Origin: CAVVPY01 sp963750295
GTDB lineage: Bacteria > Actinomycetota > Actinomycetes > Mycobacteriales > Jatrophihabitantaceae
DNA length: 64,000 nucleotides
Direction: 5' to 3'
NCBI GenBank assembly: GCA_963750295.1
Contig: CAVVPY010000008.1
Coordinates: forward strand, 354,851-418,850
In this document: positions 9,323-18,574 of the stretch, piece after piece
Position numbering within the stretch: position 1 is the stretch's first letter
Layout of the letters: each line of letters begins with the position of its first letter
The notes under the pieces: model-generated
Told to the model about the DNA's origin: nothing
The model's database searches: none
What the model saw: only the letters and a program-made list of their open reading frames with translations
Program-made: the position numbers and the translations under genes

Positions 9323-10212
9323 GCCGGCTGCTCCCCCGCGAGCTGCACCTGTCCGACCGGCCCAGCGCCACCGCGCAACTCGTGGCTGTGTGGCGAGCGC
9401 TCGAACTCGACCGTCCGCCACAGCGGCGCATCGTCAGCGACGACTACGCGCCGGCGTTCCTCGACACCCGCGGACGGACGATGCTGCGCGCCCTGCGGCT
9501 CGGCGAGCCGGTCTTCCATGCCGCCGAGCGGCACGAACTGGCCGGGATCTCGGCGCACGTGCTGTGCCGGCACGCCTTCATCGACGAGCACCTGCTGACC
9601 GCGCTGGACGACGGCGCCGAGCAGGTCGTCATCCTCGGCGCCGGCTACGACTCGCGGGCCTACCGATTCGCACGCCAGCTCGCCGGACGTCCCGTCTTCG
9701 AGGTGGACCTGCCCCCGTTGTCGCGCCACAAGGCCGCGATCGTCGCGGCCCGGCCCGAGCTGTTCGGGCACACCGCGGTGCACCGTGTCGAGATCGACTT
9801 CCGCACCCAGACCCTGCCCGACCGGCTGGCCGGCGCCGGGTTCTCGACCGGCGCACGCACGATGATCGTGTGGGAGGGCGTCCTGCCCTATCTCGATCGC
9901 ACCGCGGTCGTCGACACGCTGGGCACCCTGGCGCAGCTGTGCGGTGCCGGTTCGGTCCTCACCGGTGATCTGTGGGACGGGGTGGGCGGCTCTGGGCGCT
10001 ACGCCGGTCTTCGGCGGCTCGCGGCGCGAGCGCTGTCCTGGGTCGGCGAGCCGGTCGCGTTCGGGCTGGCACCGGCGCAGGCTCGGGCGTTCTTCGCCGA
10101 GCAGGGCTGGACGGTGCACGACCTGGTGGAATCGGGCGAGCTGGCCGGGCGCTACTCGACCGACGGGCGGCCGTGCGAGAAGTCGGTGTACGTCCTCGCC
10201 GCCCGGCGCTGA
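9319..10212 (+). CDS. Class I SAM-dependent methyltransferase (leucine carboxymethyltransferase-like family)
   Basis: A 297-aa protein of the LCM/PPM1-like methyltransferase family common in actinomycetes. The SAM-binding loop is VVILGAGYDSRAYRF near residue 106; FEVDLPPLSRHKAAIV is the acidic motif II, and MIVWEGVLPYLD near residue 185 is the typical motif IV of this family. The start overlaps the TetR stop as ATGA, making this the third gene of the MMPL operon, so it may modify the compound that is exported. Family members include O-methyltransferases for polyketides and lipids; the substrate here is unknown. Confidence 0.88.
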   Translation: MSRLLPRELHLSDRPSATAQLVAVWRALELDRPPQRRIVSDDYAPAFLDTRGRTMLRALRLGEPVFHAAERHELAGISAHVLCRHAFIDEHLLTALDDGAEQVVILGAGYDSRAYRFARQLAGRPVFEVDLPPLSRHKAAIVAARPELFGHTAVHRVEIDFRTQTLPDRLAGAGFSTGARTMIVWEGVLPYLDRTAVVDTLGTLAQLCGAGSVLTGDLWDGVGGSGRYAGLRRLAARALSWVGEPVAFGLAPAQARAFFAEQGWTVHDLVESGELAGRYSTDGRPCEKSVYVLAARR

Positions 10213-10215
10213 CGG

Positions 10216-10662
10216 CTAGTCGGCCGGCTGGACGCGATCCTCGAACTTCGTCGACAGCACGACCGTCGTGCGGGTACGCGAGATCCCCTGCACCGAGTTG
10301 AGTTCGCGAATCACCGACTCGAGGCCCCCGACGTCCGGCACGCACACCTTGACGGTGAACGTCTCTTCGCCGGCGACGAACCAGCAGTCCTCGACGGACG
10401 GGATCGCAGCCAGGCCCCTCGCGACGTCGTCGGTGTTCGCGCTGTCACCGATGAAGATCCCGATCAGCGCGTTGACCGAATAGCCCAGCGCCTCCGGCGC
10501 GACGGCGGCGTGATAACCGGTGATCACCCCGGCGGTCTCGAGCTTGCCGACCCGATCGTGCACGGCCGGGGCGCTGAGCCCGACCAGGCGGGCCAGCTCG
10601 GCGAAGGTGGCCCGGCCGTTCGCGCGCAGGGCGGTGAGCAACTGCCGATCGACGGCGTCCAT
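10216..10662 (-). CDS. Lrp/AsnC-family transcriptional regulator
   Basis: A 148-aa regulator with an N-terminal winged helix (MDAVDRQLLTALRANGRATF, then LARLVGLSAPAVHDRV) and a C-terminal RAM ligand domain beginning near residue 65. It starts inside the stop of ubiX as ATGA, so it is the last gene of an mqnP-ubiX-regulator operon. S. coelicolor has an AsnC-type gene at the equivalent place beside its futalosine genes, which points to a conserved link with menaquinone or with an amino-acid signal. The length is near the usual 150 residues and nothing looks damaged. Confidence 0.93.
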   Translation of the reverse strand: MDAVDRQLLTALRANGRATFAELARLVGLSAPAVHDRVGKLETAGVITGYHAAVAPEALGYSVNALIGIFIGDSANTDDVARGLAAIPSVEDCWFVAGEETFTVKVCVPDVGGLESVIRELNSVQGISRTRTTVVLSTKFEDRVQPAD

Positions 10663-11279
10663 CAGCGCGCCTGCCCCAGCCGTCCGGTCCACCGGGTGAT
10701 CAGATCGTGCTTCACCCCGACGCAGTCAAGCACCTTCGCGGCAACGAAATCGACCAGTTGCGCGACGGTGTCAGCGGCTGCGTAGAAGCCAGGGCTGGCC
10801 GGCAGCACGACCGCGCCGGCGTCGTGCAGCGCGAGCAGGTGCTGCAGGGTCGAGCGGGTGTACGGGGTCTCGCGCGGGACGACGACCAGGGTGCGCCGCT
10901 CCTTGAGCGTGACGTCCGCCGCGCGCTGGAGCAGGTCCTTCGACAGCCCCAGGGCGATGCCGGCGACGGCGGCGGTCGAGGCGGGGACGACGATCATGCC
11001 GCGGGTCGGGTACGACCCGCTGGACGGTCCGGCCGCGAGGTCACCCGCGGGCCAGTGCCGGACGTCGCCCACGTCGCGGCCGAGCCAGGTGGCCAGATCC
11101 TCGGCCCAGTGCGCGTCGCGGAAGGCCACGCCGGTCTCGTCCATGATCGTCAACCGGGCGGCCCGCGAGACGACCAGGTCGACCGGTTCGCCGGCATCCA
11201 CCAGCGCCGTCAGCACGGCACGCGCGTACGGGGTGCCGGATGCGCCGGACACGCCGACGACCCAGGGCGTGCGGCTCAC
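10662..11279 (-). CDS. ubiX: UbiX-family flavin prenyltransferase (menaquinone pathway)
   Basis: A 205-aa UbiX/Pad1 homologue that makes prenylated FMN for a UbiD-type decarboxylase. The FMN-binding N-terminus is VVGVSGASGTPYA; the mid-protein IVVPASTAAVAGIALG, LKERRTLVVVPRETPYT and AGAVVLPASPGFY are family hallmarks. The GTG at 11279 overlaps the mqnP stop as GTGA. Its likely client is the UbiD-family decarboxylase at 16372-17817, five genes away. The S. coelicolor counterpart has been called MqnM. Confidence 0.93.
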   Translation of the reverse strand: MSRTPWVVGVSGASGTPYARAVLTALVDAGEPVDLVVSRAARLTIMDETGVAFRDAHWAEDLATWLGRDVGDVRHWPAGDLAAGPSSGSYPTRGMIVVPASTAAVAGIALGLSKDLLQRAADVTLKERRTLVVVPRETPYTRSTLQHLLALHDAGAVVLPASPGFYAAADTVAQLVDFVAAKVLDCVGVKHDLITRWTGRLGQAR

Positions 11280-12172
11280 CGCGACAACCCGTGGGTCAGC
11301 AGGTCGACGAGCGCGAAGGCGAACAGGCCGATGCCGATCACCCCGTTGGCGGTGAAGAACGCGCGGTTGACCCGGCTCAGGTCGGCCGGACGGACGATCG
11401 CGTGCTCGTAGACCAGCACGGCACCGGTCAGCGCGACACCCGTCCACCACCAACCGCTGAGCCCGGCCGCGACCCCGAACCAGACGAAGGCGGCGAGCGT
11501 GATCGCGTGGGCCAGCACCGACGCGCGCAGAGCGGCCGCGATCCCGTACCGCGCGGGGAACGAGCGCGAACCGATCTGCCGGTCGATCTCGGCGTCCTGG
11601 CAGGAGTAGATGAGGTCGAACCCGCCGATCCACGTCCCGACCGCGACACCGAGCGCGATCGGTGCCGCTCCCGTACCGTCCGTCACCGCGAGCCACGCGC
11701 CGACGGGGGCGATGAACTGGGCGACGGCGAGCAGCAGCTGCGGCACGTCGGTGAACCGCTTGCCGTAGGAGTAGAGGACGAGCAACCCGATCGCGGCCGG
11801 CGACAGCGCCAGGCAGGTCCACGACAGCGCCGCCGCGCTCGCCAGGAAGACGCCCAGCGCGATCACCGTGCCCACCCACGCCGAGCGCACCGAGAGCACC
11901 CCGGTGACGAGCTCGCGGCCGGCCGTGCGTGGGTTCAGCGCGTCGAAGCGGCGGTCGAGGATCCGGTTCGCCGACATGGCAACCGTCCGGGCCGACACCA
12001 TGGCGACGGTGATCAGCGCCAGGTCGAGCCAGTGCACCGATCGGCTCCGGTCCCACATCGCCGTGAGCGCGGCGATGTAGGCGAAGGGCAGCGCGAAGAC
12101 CGAGTGCTCGATCATCACCAGCGACAGGAACGCGCGGACGCGGCCACCTTCCGGGCGCACCGCGATCGTCAC
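11276..12172 (-). CDS. mqnP: UbiA-family prenyltransferase of the futalosine menaquinone pathway
   Basis: A polytopic UbiA-type prenyltransferase, about 298 aa and eight to nine TM helices, that attaches the isoprenoid chain to the 6-naphthoate-type intermediate. Both Asp-rich Mg-diphosphate motifs are seen: NRILDRRFDA near residue 68 and YSCQDAEIDRQIGSRS near residue 190. GTG at 12172 gives MTIAVRPEGG; a longer ATG form adds seven residues. A CACACT hexamer sits 6 nt before the GTG, and the divergent MFS gene begins 71 bp away. The ubiX and Lrp genes follow with overlapping starts, reproducing the order known in Streptomyces. Confidence 0.88.
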   Translation of the reverse strand: MTIAVRPEGGRVRAFLSLVMIEHSVFALPFAYIAALTAMWDRSRSVHWLDLALITVAMVSARTVAMSANRILDRRFDALNPRTAGRELVTGVLSVRSAWVGTVIALGVFLASAAALSWTCLALSPAAIGLLVLYSYGKRFTDVPQLLLAVAQFIAPVGAWLAVTDGTGAAPIALGVAVGTWIGGFDLIYSCQDAEIDRQIGSRSFPARYGIAAALRASVLAHAITLAAFVWFGVAAGLSGWWWTGVALTGAVLVYEHAIVRPADLSRVNRAFFTANGVIGIGLFAFALVDLLTHGLSR

Positions 12173-12243
12173 GGGACAAGTGTGCCAGCGCACGGATCCG
12201 TCGGTCGGGAAATGAGGTCAGCACGCATCGCTACCGTGAACGC

Positions 12244-13788
12244 ATGAGTCTCGAATCTGCCGCCGGCTCACGTCCGACCATGGACACGAAATTGGACGCC
12301 GGCGTGCTGAAGGTGGCCGGCGTCGTCGTCGTCGGCGCGATCATGTCGATCCTCGACATCACGGTCGTCAGCGTCGCGTTGCCCACCTTCCAGACGGTGT
12401 TCCACACCAGCTACGCGAACGTCGCCTGGACGATGACGGCGTACACCCTTGCGCTGGCCACCGTCATCCCGCTGTCCGGCTGGGCGGCGGATCGCTTCGG
12501 CACCAAGCGGATGTACATGACCGCGCTCGTGCTGTTCGTTCTCGGCTCCGCGCTGTGCAGCGGGGCGTGGAACATCGGCTCGCTGATCACCTTCCGCGTC
12601 CTGCAGGGGCTGGGCGGCGGGATGCTGATGCCGGTCGGGATGGCGATCATGACGCGCGCTGCCGGCCCGGAGCGGATCGGCCGGGTGATGGCCGTGCTCG
12701 GGGTGCCGATGCTGCTCGGACCGATCACCGGCCCGATCCTGGGCGGCTGGCTGATCGACATCGCGAGCTGGCACTGGATCTTCCTGATCAACGTGCCCAT
12801 CGGCGCCGCCGCGCTGGTGTACGCAGCGCTGGTGCTGCCCAAGGACGTGCCGAGCCCGTCCGAGTCCTTCGACTTCGTCGGGATGCTGCTGCTGTCCCCC
12901 GGCCTGGCGCTGTTCCTGTTCGGGGTCTCGTCGATCCCGGCCGAGGGGACGGTTGCAGCCGCGCGGGTGCTCATCCCCAGCCTGGTCGGGTTGGTCCTCG
13001 TGATCGGGTTCGTGCGACATGCGTTCGGTCCCGAACACCCGCTGATCGACTTGCGGTTGTTCAAGAACCGGCAGTTGACGATCTCGACGATCGCCATGTT
13101 CTTGTTCGGAGTCTCGTTCTTCGGTGCGGGGCTGCTCTTCCCGAGCTATTTCCTTCAGGTGCGCGGCGAGGACACCCTGCATGCCGGTCTGCTGATTGCC
13201 CCGCAGGGCATCGGCGCCATGGTCACGATGCCCATCGCGGGGATGCTGGCGGACAAGATCGCGATCAAGAAGATCGTGATCCCCGGGCTGGCCCTGATCA
13301 CCGCCGGGATGGCCGTGCTCACCCAGGTGGACGCCCACACGTCCTACCTTGTGATCCTCAGCGTGCTGTTCGTCATGGGCCTCGGCATGGGCGCCACGAT
13401 GATGCCGCTGTTCACCGCGTCGCTGCAGACGCTCAGGGGTCCGACGATCGCGCGCGGCTCGACACTGATGAACATCATGCAGCAGATCGCCAGTTCGATC
13501 GGCGCCGCAGTCATGTCCGTGGTCCTGACGAACGAGGAGAAGAACTCGCCGTTCGCACTGGCGGCGATCGCCTCTCGCAACGATAAGGCGATCGCCGACA
13601 AACTCACCCCGGCCCAGCTCGCCCAGGGCTTCGCCGACGCCGCGAACGGCTTCGCCGTCACGTTCACGGTCGCGCTGGTACTGATCTCGATCACCTTGAT
13701 ACCCGCGCTGCTTCTGCCGCGGCGCAGCGTCGATCATGGGCCCGGGGCGGCCGCTGACCAGGCACCGATCTCGGTGGCGATGCACTGA
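12244..13788 (+). CDS. DHA2-family (EmrB/QacA-type) drug:H+ antiporter
   Basis: A 514-aa MFS protein with about 14 predicted TM helices, the DHA2 layout. Motif A appears as GWAADRFGTKRM after TM2 near residue 80, and motif C is LGVPMLLGPITGPILGGWL near residue 155, both diagnostic of multidrug exporters. The N-terminal 25 residues are hydrophilic. TACCGT at 12232-12237 ends six bases before the ATG, so the mRNA is probably leaderless. The gene is divergent from mqnP and has no adjacent regulator. The substrate is unknown. Confidence 0.92.
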   Translation: MSLESAAGSRPTMDTKLDAGVLKVAGVVVVGAIMSILDITVVSVALPTFQTVFHTSYANVAWTMTAYTLALATVIPLSGWAADRFGTKRMYMTALVLFVLGSALCSGAWNIGSLITFRVLQGLGGGMLMPVGMAIMTRAAGPERIGRVMAVLGVPMLLGPITGPILGGWLIDIASWHWIFLINVPIGAAALVYAALVLPKDVPSPSESFDFVGMLLLSPGLALFLFGVSSIPAEGTVAAARVLIPSLVGLVLVIGFVRHAFGPEHPLIDLRLFKNRQLTISTIAMFLFGVSFFGAGLLFPSYFLQVRGEDTLHAGLLIAPQGIGAMVTMPIAGMLADKIAIKKIVIPGLALITAGMAVLTQVDAHTSYLVILSVLFVMGLGMGATMMPLFTASLQTLRGPTIARGSTLMNIMQQIASSIGAAVMSVVLTNEEKNSPFALAAIASRNDKAIADKLTPAQLAQGFADAANGFAVTFTVALVLISITLIPALLLPRRSVDHGPGAAADQAPISVAMH

Positions 13789-13811
13789 CGCCGGTCGTCC
13801 CGTCGACGCAG

Positions 13812-14771
13812 CTAGCGGCTTCCGCGGTACGGGACCATGACCTCGGTCGCGAATTGCTCCATCTTCTCGAGCTGCTCGTCCATCGGTCCGAACGGATCGG
13901 TCGTGAAGCCGTGGACGAGTTGGTCCATGCCCGCCTTCTCGTAGGCCTCGATCCCGGTCAACAACTTGTCCGCCGAACCCGCCAGCGGTAGATCGCCCAC
14001 GCCCTCGAATTCCGCGACGTCGGTGGCCAGGATCATCGGCTGGTAGTCGTACAGCCTGAGATTGGCCGGGTCGTTGCCGACTCGTTGCGCCTCGGCCCTC
14101 ATCTTCTGCAAAATCTGCGGGATCTCGTCCACCGCGGTAAGAATCCGGAACAACCCGTCGTAGCGAGATCCGCGCAGCAGGGCGCGCTCGCTGGTGCCAC
14201 AGCTGAGCATCGGGAACCGCGGCTGCTGATGCGAGACCGGGTAAAGCCCGACCGGGCCGAAATCGACGTGCCGGCCATGGAACTCGACGATGCCGCCCCG
14301 GCACGCCAGATCGAAGACCGCCAGGTAGTCGTCCAGGACCGCACCGCGGTTCTTGAACGGCAGGCCGAGCAGCTCGAACTCCTCCAGCCACCAGCCCGGC
14401 GCGTAGCCGAGCGTGAAGCGTCCCTTGGCGACCTGATCGATGCTGACCAGCGCCTTGGCGGTAGGCAGCGCCGGTCGCAGCGGAACGACGAGCGTCGACG
14501 TGCCGATGCGGATCCGGTCGGTCGCGGTGGCAAGCATCGCCATGACGACCAGCGGGTCGTATACGTCCGCGTCCGGCGGTAGCGGCCACGGAGCGCCACC
14601 GATCGGGTAGTACGAGCGTTCTTCGCTGAGCGGCGTCACGACGTGGTCATTGATCCACACCGCGTCGAACCCGAGCTCCTCAGCCCGCCTCGTCACGGTG
14701 ATCATCGAATCGGGACCGTTGCCCTGACCCCGAACGCCCATGTCCCATACTTGAACACCGAATTCCAACAT
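13812..14771 (-). CDS. LLM-class flavin-dependent oxidoreductase (F420- or FMN-linked)
   Basis: A 319-aa luciferase-like TIM-barrel protein. It opens with MLEFGVQVWDMGVRG, has AEELGFDAVWINDHVVTP near residue 40, IRIGTSTLVVPLR near residue 95 and FTLGYAPGWWLEEFE near residue 130, all typical of the F420-dependent LLM group. The ATG at 14771 is chosen because GGGAG stands just before it and the barrel starts at once; a GTG 51 bp upstream has no ribosome binding site. It is convergent with the MFS gene. The cofactor (F420 or FMN) and the substrate cannot be decided from sequence alone. Confidence 0.88.
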   Translation of the reverse strand: MLEFGVQVWDMGVRGQGNGPDSMITVTRRAEELGFDAVWINDHVVTPLSEERSYYPIGGAPWPLPPDADVYDPLVVMAMLATATDRIRIGTSTLVVPLRPALPTAKALVSIDQVAKGRFTLGYAPGWWLEEFELLGLPFKNRGAVLDDYLAVFDLACRGGIVEFHGRHVDFGPVGLYPVSHQQPRFPMLSCGTSERALLRGSRYDGLFRILTAVDEIPQILQKMRAEAQRVGNDPANLRLYDYQPMILATDVAEFEGVGDLPLAGSADKLLTGIEAYEKAGMDQLVHGFTTDPFGPMDEQLEKMEQFATEVMVPYRGSR

Positions 14772-14967
14772 CTTCTCCCGGCTCGAGAAACCGTCATGGA
14801 AATCGCGTGAAAGATGAGTCACTTACTGTAGGGCGAGCACAGTTTCTCGTCAACAGAATGCCTGCTACCGCTGCTCATCGGCCGTGCTGCTGTCGCGGAC
14901 GGCCACGTCGGCAAAGAGGGCGACCGATCAGGGCCCGACCGCACGTTGCGACCAGTACGCTCTAGCC

Positions 14968-16329
14968 GTGCCCGACCGGTTGATCTTTCAACTCGGGACC
15001 AACAATTGGCAGCGCGATGGCGAGTTCGCGCCCGGCTCCGGAATTCTGCATGAGTCGCATCATCACGCCTACAACGCGCTGCCGGGCGTGCGGTGTTACT
15101 CCATGTATCCGTCCCGGCGCCAGCGGTTCGAGGAAGCGGACGTGCACGTCTTCCCACTCGAACACGACATCCCGATCTGCGAGTCGGTGTCGCCGGTCAG
15201 CAGCTACCGGTGGCACTCGATGAGCGAGCCTGAGGTCGACGCCTACCGGCTCAGGCTGACGAACGCGGTCGCTGACTGGATCGACGGGATCGAGGCGGGT
15301 ACCGGTGACCGGTTCAGCCTCGCGATCGCGCATCACGCGTTCATGAACACCGTGGTGCTACGCGACGTCAACCGGCGCCGCGTGGCAGACGGTCGACCGC
15401 CGATGTTGCTGCTCTGCTTCGCCCACGGCACCGAGCTCAAGATGTTCAACAACGAGCGGCGAGGCGATGCGGCGGACTTCCCGCTGCGTTTCCTGCCGTT
15501 CATGCAGCGCGAGAAGATCTTCGACTACGCCGATCCCGAGCACGGCATCGACGTGGCGGCGGCGATCTCGGCCGAGCAGGTGGATGCGCTGCTCGACACC
15601 TTTCCGGAGTTCCCGAGCGAGCGGGTCGTGCTCTCACCGAACGGCTACAACCAGGATGTGTTCCATCCGCTGCCGGACGGCACCGACCGGGCTGCGGTGC
15701 TGGCCGGGTTCGTCACACAACCCCTCGACGGCAGTGACCTCGAGCCTGAGCCGGTCGCGCCGCCGGGCGGGTTCGACGCCGTCGTCGTCTTTTGCGGCAA
15801 GTTCGCGGACTGGAAGCGCCTGGACGCGCTGCTGGGCGCGGCGGCGAGCTACGAGCAGGACGCGCGCCGAATCCTGACCCTCGTGATCGGATCAGGGCCG
15901 CCGGACGCGCAGCGCGAGCTGCACGAACTGACGACCGAACTCGGGCTGCGCCGCACCTACTTCCTCGGGCCCCGTCCCCAGGATGAGCTCGCCCAGTTGT
16001 TCGCCTGCGCCGACGTGGGTTGCTTCCCCTCGTACCGCGAACCGTTCGGCCTCGTCTTCGTCGAGTGCATGGCCTGCGGCACACCGGTGATCGGAGCCGA
16101 CTCCGGCGGCCCGCGCGACTTCGTCACTGCTGAGGTCGGCACGCTGGTCCCGGAGACCGCCGACACGTCCGCGCTCGCCGCGGCACTGGCCGACGCGATA
16201 CGGGCAGCCCTCGACGCCGACTGGAAGACCACCCGCGGAGCCGTTGCGGCGCGGTACGCCCGCGACCGGTTCAGTGTGAGCGGTCAGGTCGCGCACCTGC
16301 TCGCCGAGGTCGACCGGCTCACCGGCTGA
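14968..16329 (+). CDS. GT4-type glycosyltransferase
   Basis: A 453-aa protein with a GT-B fold C-terminal half: VVVFCGKFADWKRLDALL near residue 275, YFLGPRPQDELAQLFACADVGCFPS, then the donor-binding block YREPFGLVFVECMACGTPVIG with the EX7E-type glutamates near residue 360. The N-terminal half (residues 1-190) begins MPDRLIFQLGTNNWQRDGEF and has HESHHHAYN, and is not a standard GT4 acceptor domain that I recognise. The GTG at 14968 follows TACGCT by six bases, fitting a leaderless start; a longer frame upstream lacks support. The acceptor is unknown; it may glycosylate a lipid or polysaccharide. Confidence 0.85.
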   Translation: MPDRLIFQLGTNNWQRDGEFAPGSGILHESHHHAYNALPGVRCYSMYPSRRQRFEEADVHVFPLEHDIPICESVSPVSSYRWHSMSEPEVDAYRLRLTNAVADWIDGIEAGTGDRFSLAIAHHAFMNTVVLRDVNRRRVADGRPPMLLLCFAHGTELKMFNNERRGDAADFPLRFLPFMQREKIFDYADPEHGIDVAAAISAEQVDALLDTFPEFPSERVVLSPNGYNQDVFHPLPDGTDRAAVLAGFVTQPLDGSDLEPEPVAPPGGFDAVVVFCGKFADWKRLDALLGAAASYEQDARRILTLVIGSGPPDAQRELHELTTELGLRRTYFLGPRPQDELAQLFACADVGCFPSYREPFGLVFVECMACGTPVIGADSGGPRDFVTAEVGTLVPETADTSALAAALADAIRAALDADWKTTRGAVAARYARDRFSVSGQVAHLLAEVDRLTG

Positions 16330-16371
16330 CCGCACTCGCTTGCGAGCCTGCGCCTCGACTCCGCATTGCTG

Positions 16372-17817
16372 TCAGAGGCCGTACTCGCGCCAGCGCCGCT
16401 CGACGAGCGCCTCGGTCGCGCCGTCCAGGACGCACTCGTCCGGCCAGCCACGGTGGTAGCCCTCGGTCGCAAGCTTGCGGGTCGCGTCGATGCCGAGCTT
16501 GCCGCCGAAGAACTGCTCGTACGCCGCATGGTCGAGATGGTCGACCGGCCCGATCGTCTGCAGCACGTCGTGCGCGTAGTCGACGTTGCCGAACGCGCGC
16601 CAGGCGACCTCGGCGTAGTCGTGGACGTCGCAATCGGCGTCGACCACCACGACGAGCTTCGACAGCGACAGCAGGCCGGCACCCCAGATCGCGTGCATCA
16701 CCTTCTGCGCGTGCTTCGGGAAACGCTTCTCGATCGACACGATCACGCAGTTGTGGAACACCCCGGCGGTCGGCAGGTCGTAGTCGACGATCTCGGGCAC
16801 GGTCAACCGGATCAGCGGCAGGAAGATCCGCTCGGTGGCCTTGCCGATGGGCCCGTCCTCCTGCGGCGGCCGGCCGACGATGATCGACTGGTAGATCGGG
16901 TCCGTCCGCATCGTCATCGTCTCGACGTTGACGAAGGGGAACGGTTCGACCGGCGTGTAGAAGCCGGTGTGGTCACCGAAGGGTCCCTCCGGCAGTCGTG
17001 CGCCGGGTTCGACCCACCCTTCGAGCACGATCTGCGCTGCGGCGGGCACCTGAAGCGGCACCGAGATGCAGTCGATCATGTCCACGCGCTCACGTTGCAC
17101 GAACCCGGCGAACAGGTACTCGTCGATCTCGGCCGGCAGCGGTGCCGACGCCGCGTAGGTGACCGCGGGCGGGCAGCCGAAGGCGATCGCGACCGGCAGC
17201 CGCTCGCCACGTCGTTCGGCGACCGAGGCGTGTGAAGTCGAATCCTTGTGGATCTGCCAGTGCAGGCTGACCGTGCGTTCGTCCTGCTGCTGCAGCCGGT
17301 ACATGCCCAGATTCCGGGCGCCGGTCTCGGGATGCTTCGTGTGGGTCAGGCCGAGATTCAGGAAGACGCCGCCGTCCTCGGGCCACGCCTTGATGCCCGG
17401 CAGCAGGTCGAGGTTCACGTCCGCGCCGTGCAGCACGACCTCCTGGCACGGCGCCGAGCGCACCTTGCGCGGGGGCACCGACCGAAGCTGGCCGACCTTC
17501 GACAGCGCGTCGCGCAGCCCGCCGAGGCCGTGCGGTAGTTCCGGCTTGACCAGGGACGCGATCCGGTCGCCGATCTCGTCCAGTTCCCCGACGCCGAGCG
17601 CCTTCGCCATCCGGCGCTCGGTGCCGAACACGTTGATCGCCAAGGGCATCCGTCCCCGGCTCGGGTTCTCGAACAGCAGCGCCGGCCCGCCGGCACGCAC
17701 CACCCGCTGCACGATGCCTGTCACTTCCAGGTGCGGGTCGACTGGCGTGCGCACGCGGGCCAGGTCGCCATCCCGGTCGAGATCGGCCAGGAATGCCTGC
17801 AGGTCGCTGTACGCCAT
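16372..17817 (-). CDS. mqnL: UbiD-family decarboxylase of the futalosine menaquinone pathway
   Basis: A 481-aa UbiD-type prFMN-dependent decarboxylase (menaquinone biosynthesis decarboxylase). The N-terminus MAYSDLQAFLADLDRDGDL, the segment FENPSRGRMPLAINVFGTERRMAKALGV in sequence, ARNLGMYRLQQQDERT near residue 195 and EGPFGDHTGFYTPVEPFPF near residue 285 match the family closely, including the Arg and Glu prFMN-site residues of the last block. It probably uses the cofactor made by the UbiX at 10662-11279 and acts after the prenyltransferase. It stands alone here, convergent with the glycosyltransferase gene and divergent from the response regulator. Confidence 0.9.
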   Translation of the reverse strand: MAYSDLQAFLADLDRDGDLARVRTPVDPHLEVTGIVQRVVRAGGPALLFENPSRGRMPLAINVFGTERRMAKALGVGELDEIGDRIASLVKPELPHGLGGLRDALSKVGQLRSVPPRKVRSAPCQEVVLHGADVNLDLLPGIKAWPEDGGVFLNLGLTHTKHPETGARNLGMYRLQQQDERTVSLHWQIHKDSTSHASVAERRGERLPVAIAFGCPPAVTYAASAPLPAEIDEYLFAGFVQRERVDMIDCISVPLQVPAAAQIVLEGWVEPGARLPEGPFGDHTGFYTPVEPFPFVNVETMTMRTDPIYQSIIVGRPPQEDGPIGKATERIFLPLIRLTVPEIVDYDLPTAGVFHNCVIVSIEKRFPKHAQKVMHAIWGAGLLSLSKLVVVVDADCDVHDYAEVAWRAFGNVDYAHDVLQTIGPVDHLDHAAYEQFFGGKLGIDATRKLATEGYHRGWPDECVLDGATEALVERRWREYGL

Positions 17818-17859
17818 GCTCCCCAGTATCACGAGGTGTCGCGCTGTACCGTCGCCGCC

Positions 17860-18549
17860 ATGGTGCAGCTACTGCTGGTCGAGGACGATGCGGCCATCCG
17901 CACCGCGCTCACCCGGGCGCTGCGCGAGTTCGGCCACGCCGTGACCGCCATCAGCGCCGGTATGCCCGCACTGACCGCAGCGGTCGAGCAGAAGCCCGAC
18001 GTCGTCCTGCTGGACCTCGGGCTGCCGGACGTGGACGGCGCCGACGTGCTGTCGATGCTGCGCGCGGTCAGCGACGTCCCGGTCATCGTGGCAACCGCGC
18101 GAGACGACGAGTCCGAGATGGTTCGCCTGCTCGACATCGGCGCCGACGACTACGTGATCAAGCCGTTCACCGCGCAGCAGCTCAACGCCCGGATCCGCGC
18201 CGTGCTCCGCCGGAGTGGACGCACCGAGGAGGACCCGGTGATCACGGTCGGCGGGCTGGTCATCGACACCCGCAGCTACGAGGTGACCGTGGACGGTCGG
18301 CCGGTCGACCTGGCGCGCAAGGAGTTCGAACTGCTGCTCGCTCTCGCGCGGCGGGCCGGCGAGGTGGTCAGCAAGCGGGATCTGCTCGGCGAGGTGTGGC
18401 AACTGGCCTGGGGCGGATCGGATCGCACCGTGGACGTCCACCTGTCCTGGTTGCGGCGCAAGCTCGGCGAGACCGCGGCCGCCCCGCGCTACCTGTACAG
18501 CGTGCGCGGGGTCGGCGTGCGGCTCGTGGCACCGGTGGAGTCCGGCTGA
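17860..18549 (+). CDS. OmpR/PhoB-family response regulator
   Basis: A 229-aa two-domain regulator. The receiver domain starts MVQLLLVEDDAAIRTAL (acidic pair near residues 9-10), with the phospho-Asp in VVLLDLGLPDVDG near residue 53, Thr/Ala in VIVATARDDE and the conserved Lys in DDYVIKPF near residue 103. The winged-helix output domain ends LSWLRRKLGETAAAPRYLYSVRGVG in sequence. TACCGT (17847-17852) lies seven bases before the ATG, so translation is probably leaderless. Its kinase follows within 26 bp, and the flavin/heme electron-transfer operon lies downstream, the obvious candidate target. Confidence 0.93.
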   Translation: MVQLLLVEDDAAIRTALTRALREFGHAVTAISAGMPALTAAVEQKPDVVLLDLGLPDVDGADVLSMLRAVSDVPVIVATARDDESEMVRLLDIGADDYVIKPFTAQQLNARIRAVLRRSGRTEEDPVITVGGLVIDTRSYEVTVDGRPVDLARKEFELLLALARRAGEVVSKRDLLGEVWQLAWGGSDRTVDVHLSWLRRKLGETAAAPRYLYSVRGVGVRLVAPVESG

Positions 18550-18574
18550 TGGTCACCCCGCTGGCGGTGGTCCG

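Noticed and set aside
12268..14589. 773-codon minus-strand frame opposite the MFS and LLM genes
   Set aside because: Composition rich in Arg, His, Asp and Gln with no domain; mirrors the MFS gene.
14772..14967. Riboswitch or small RNA in the 196-bp LLM-glycosyltransferase gap
   Set aside because: No stable conserved fold or known riboswitch motif seen; only the divergent promoters are likely there.
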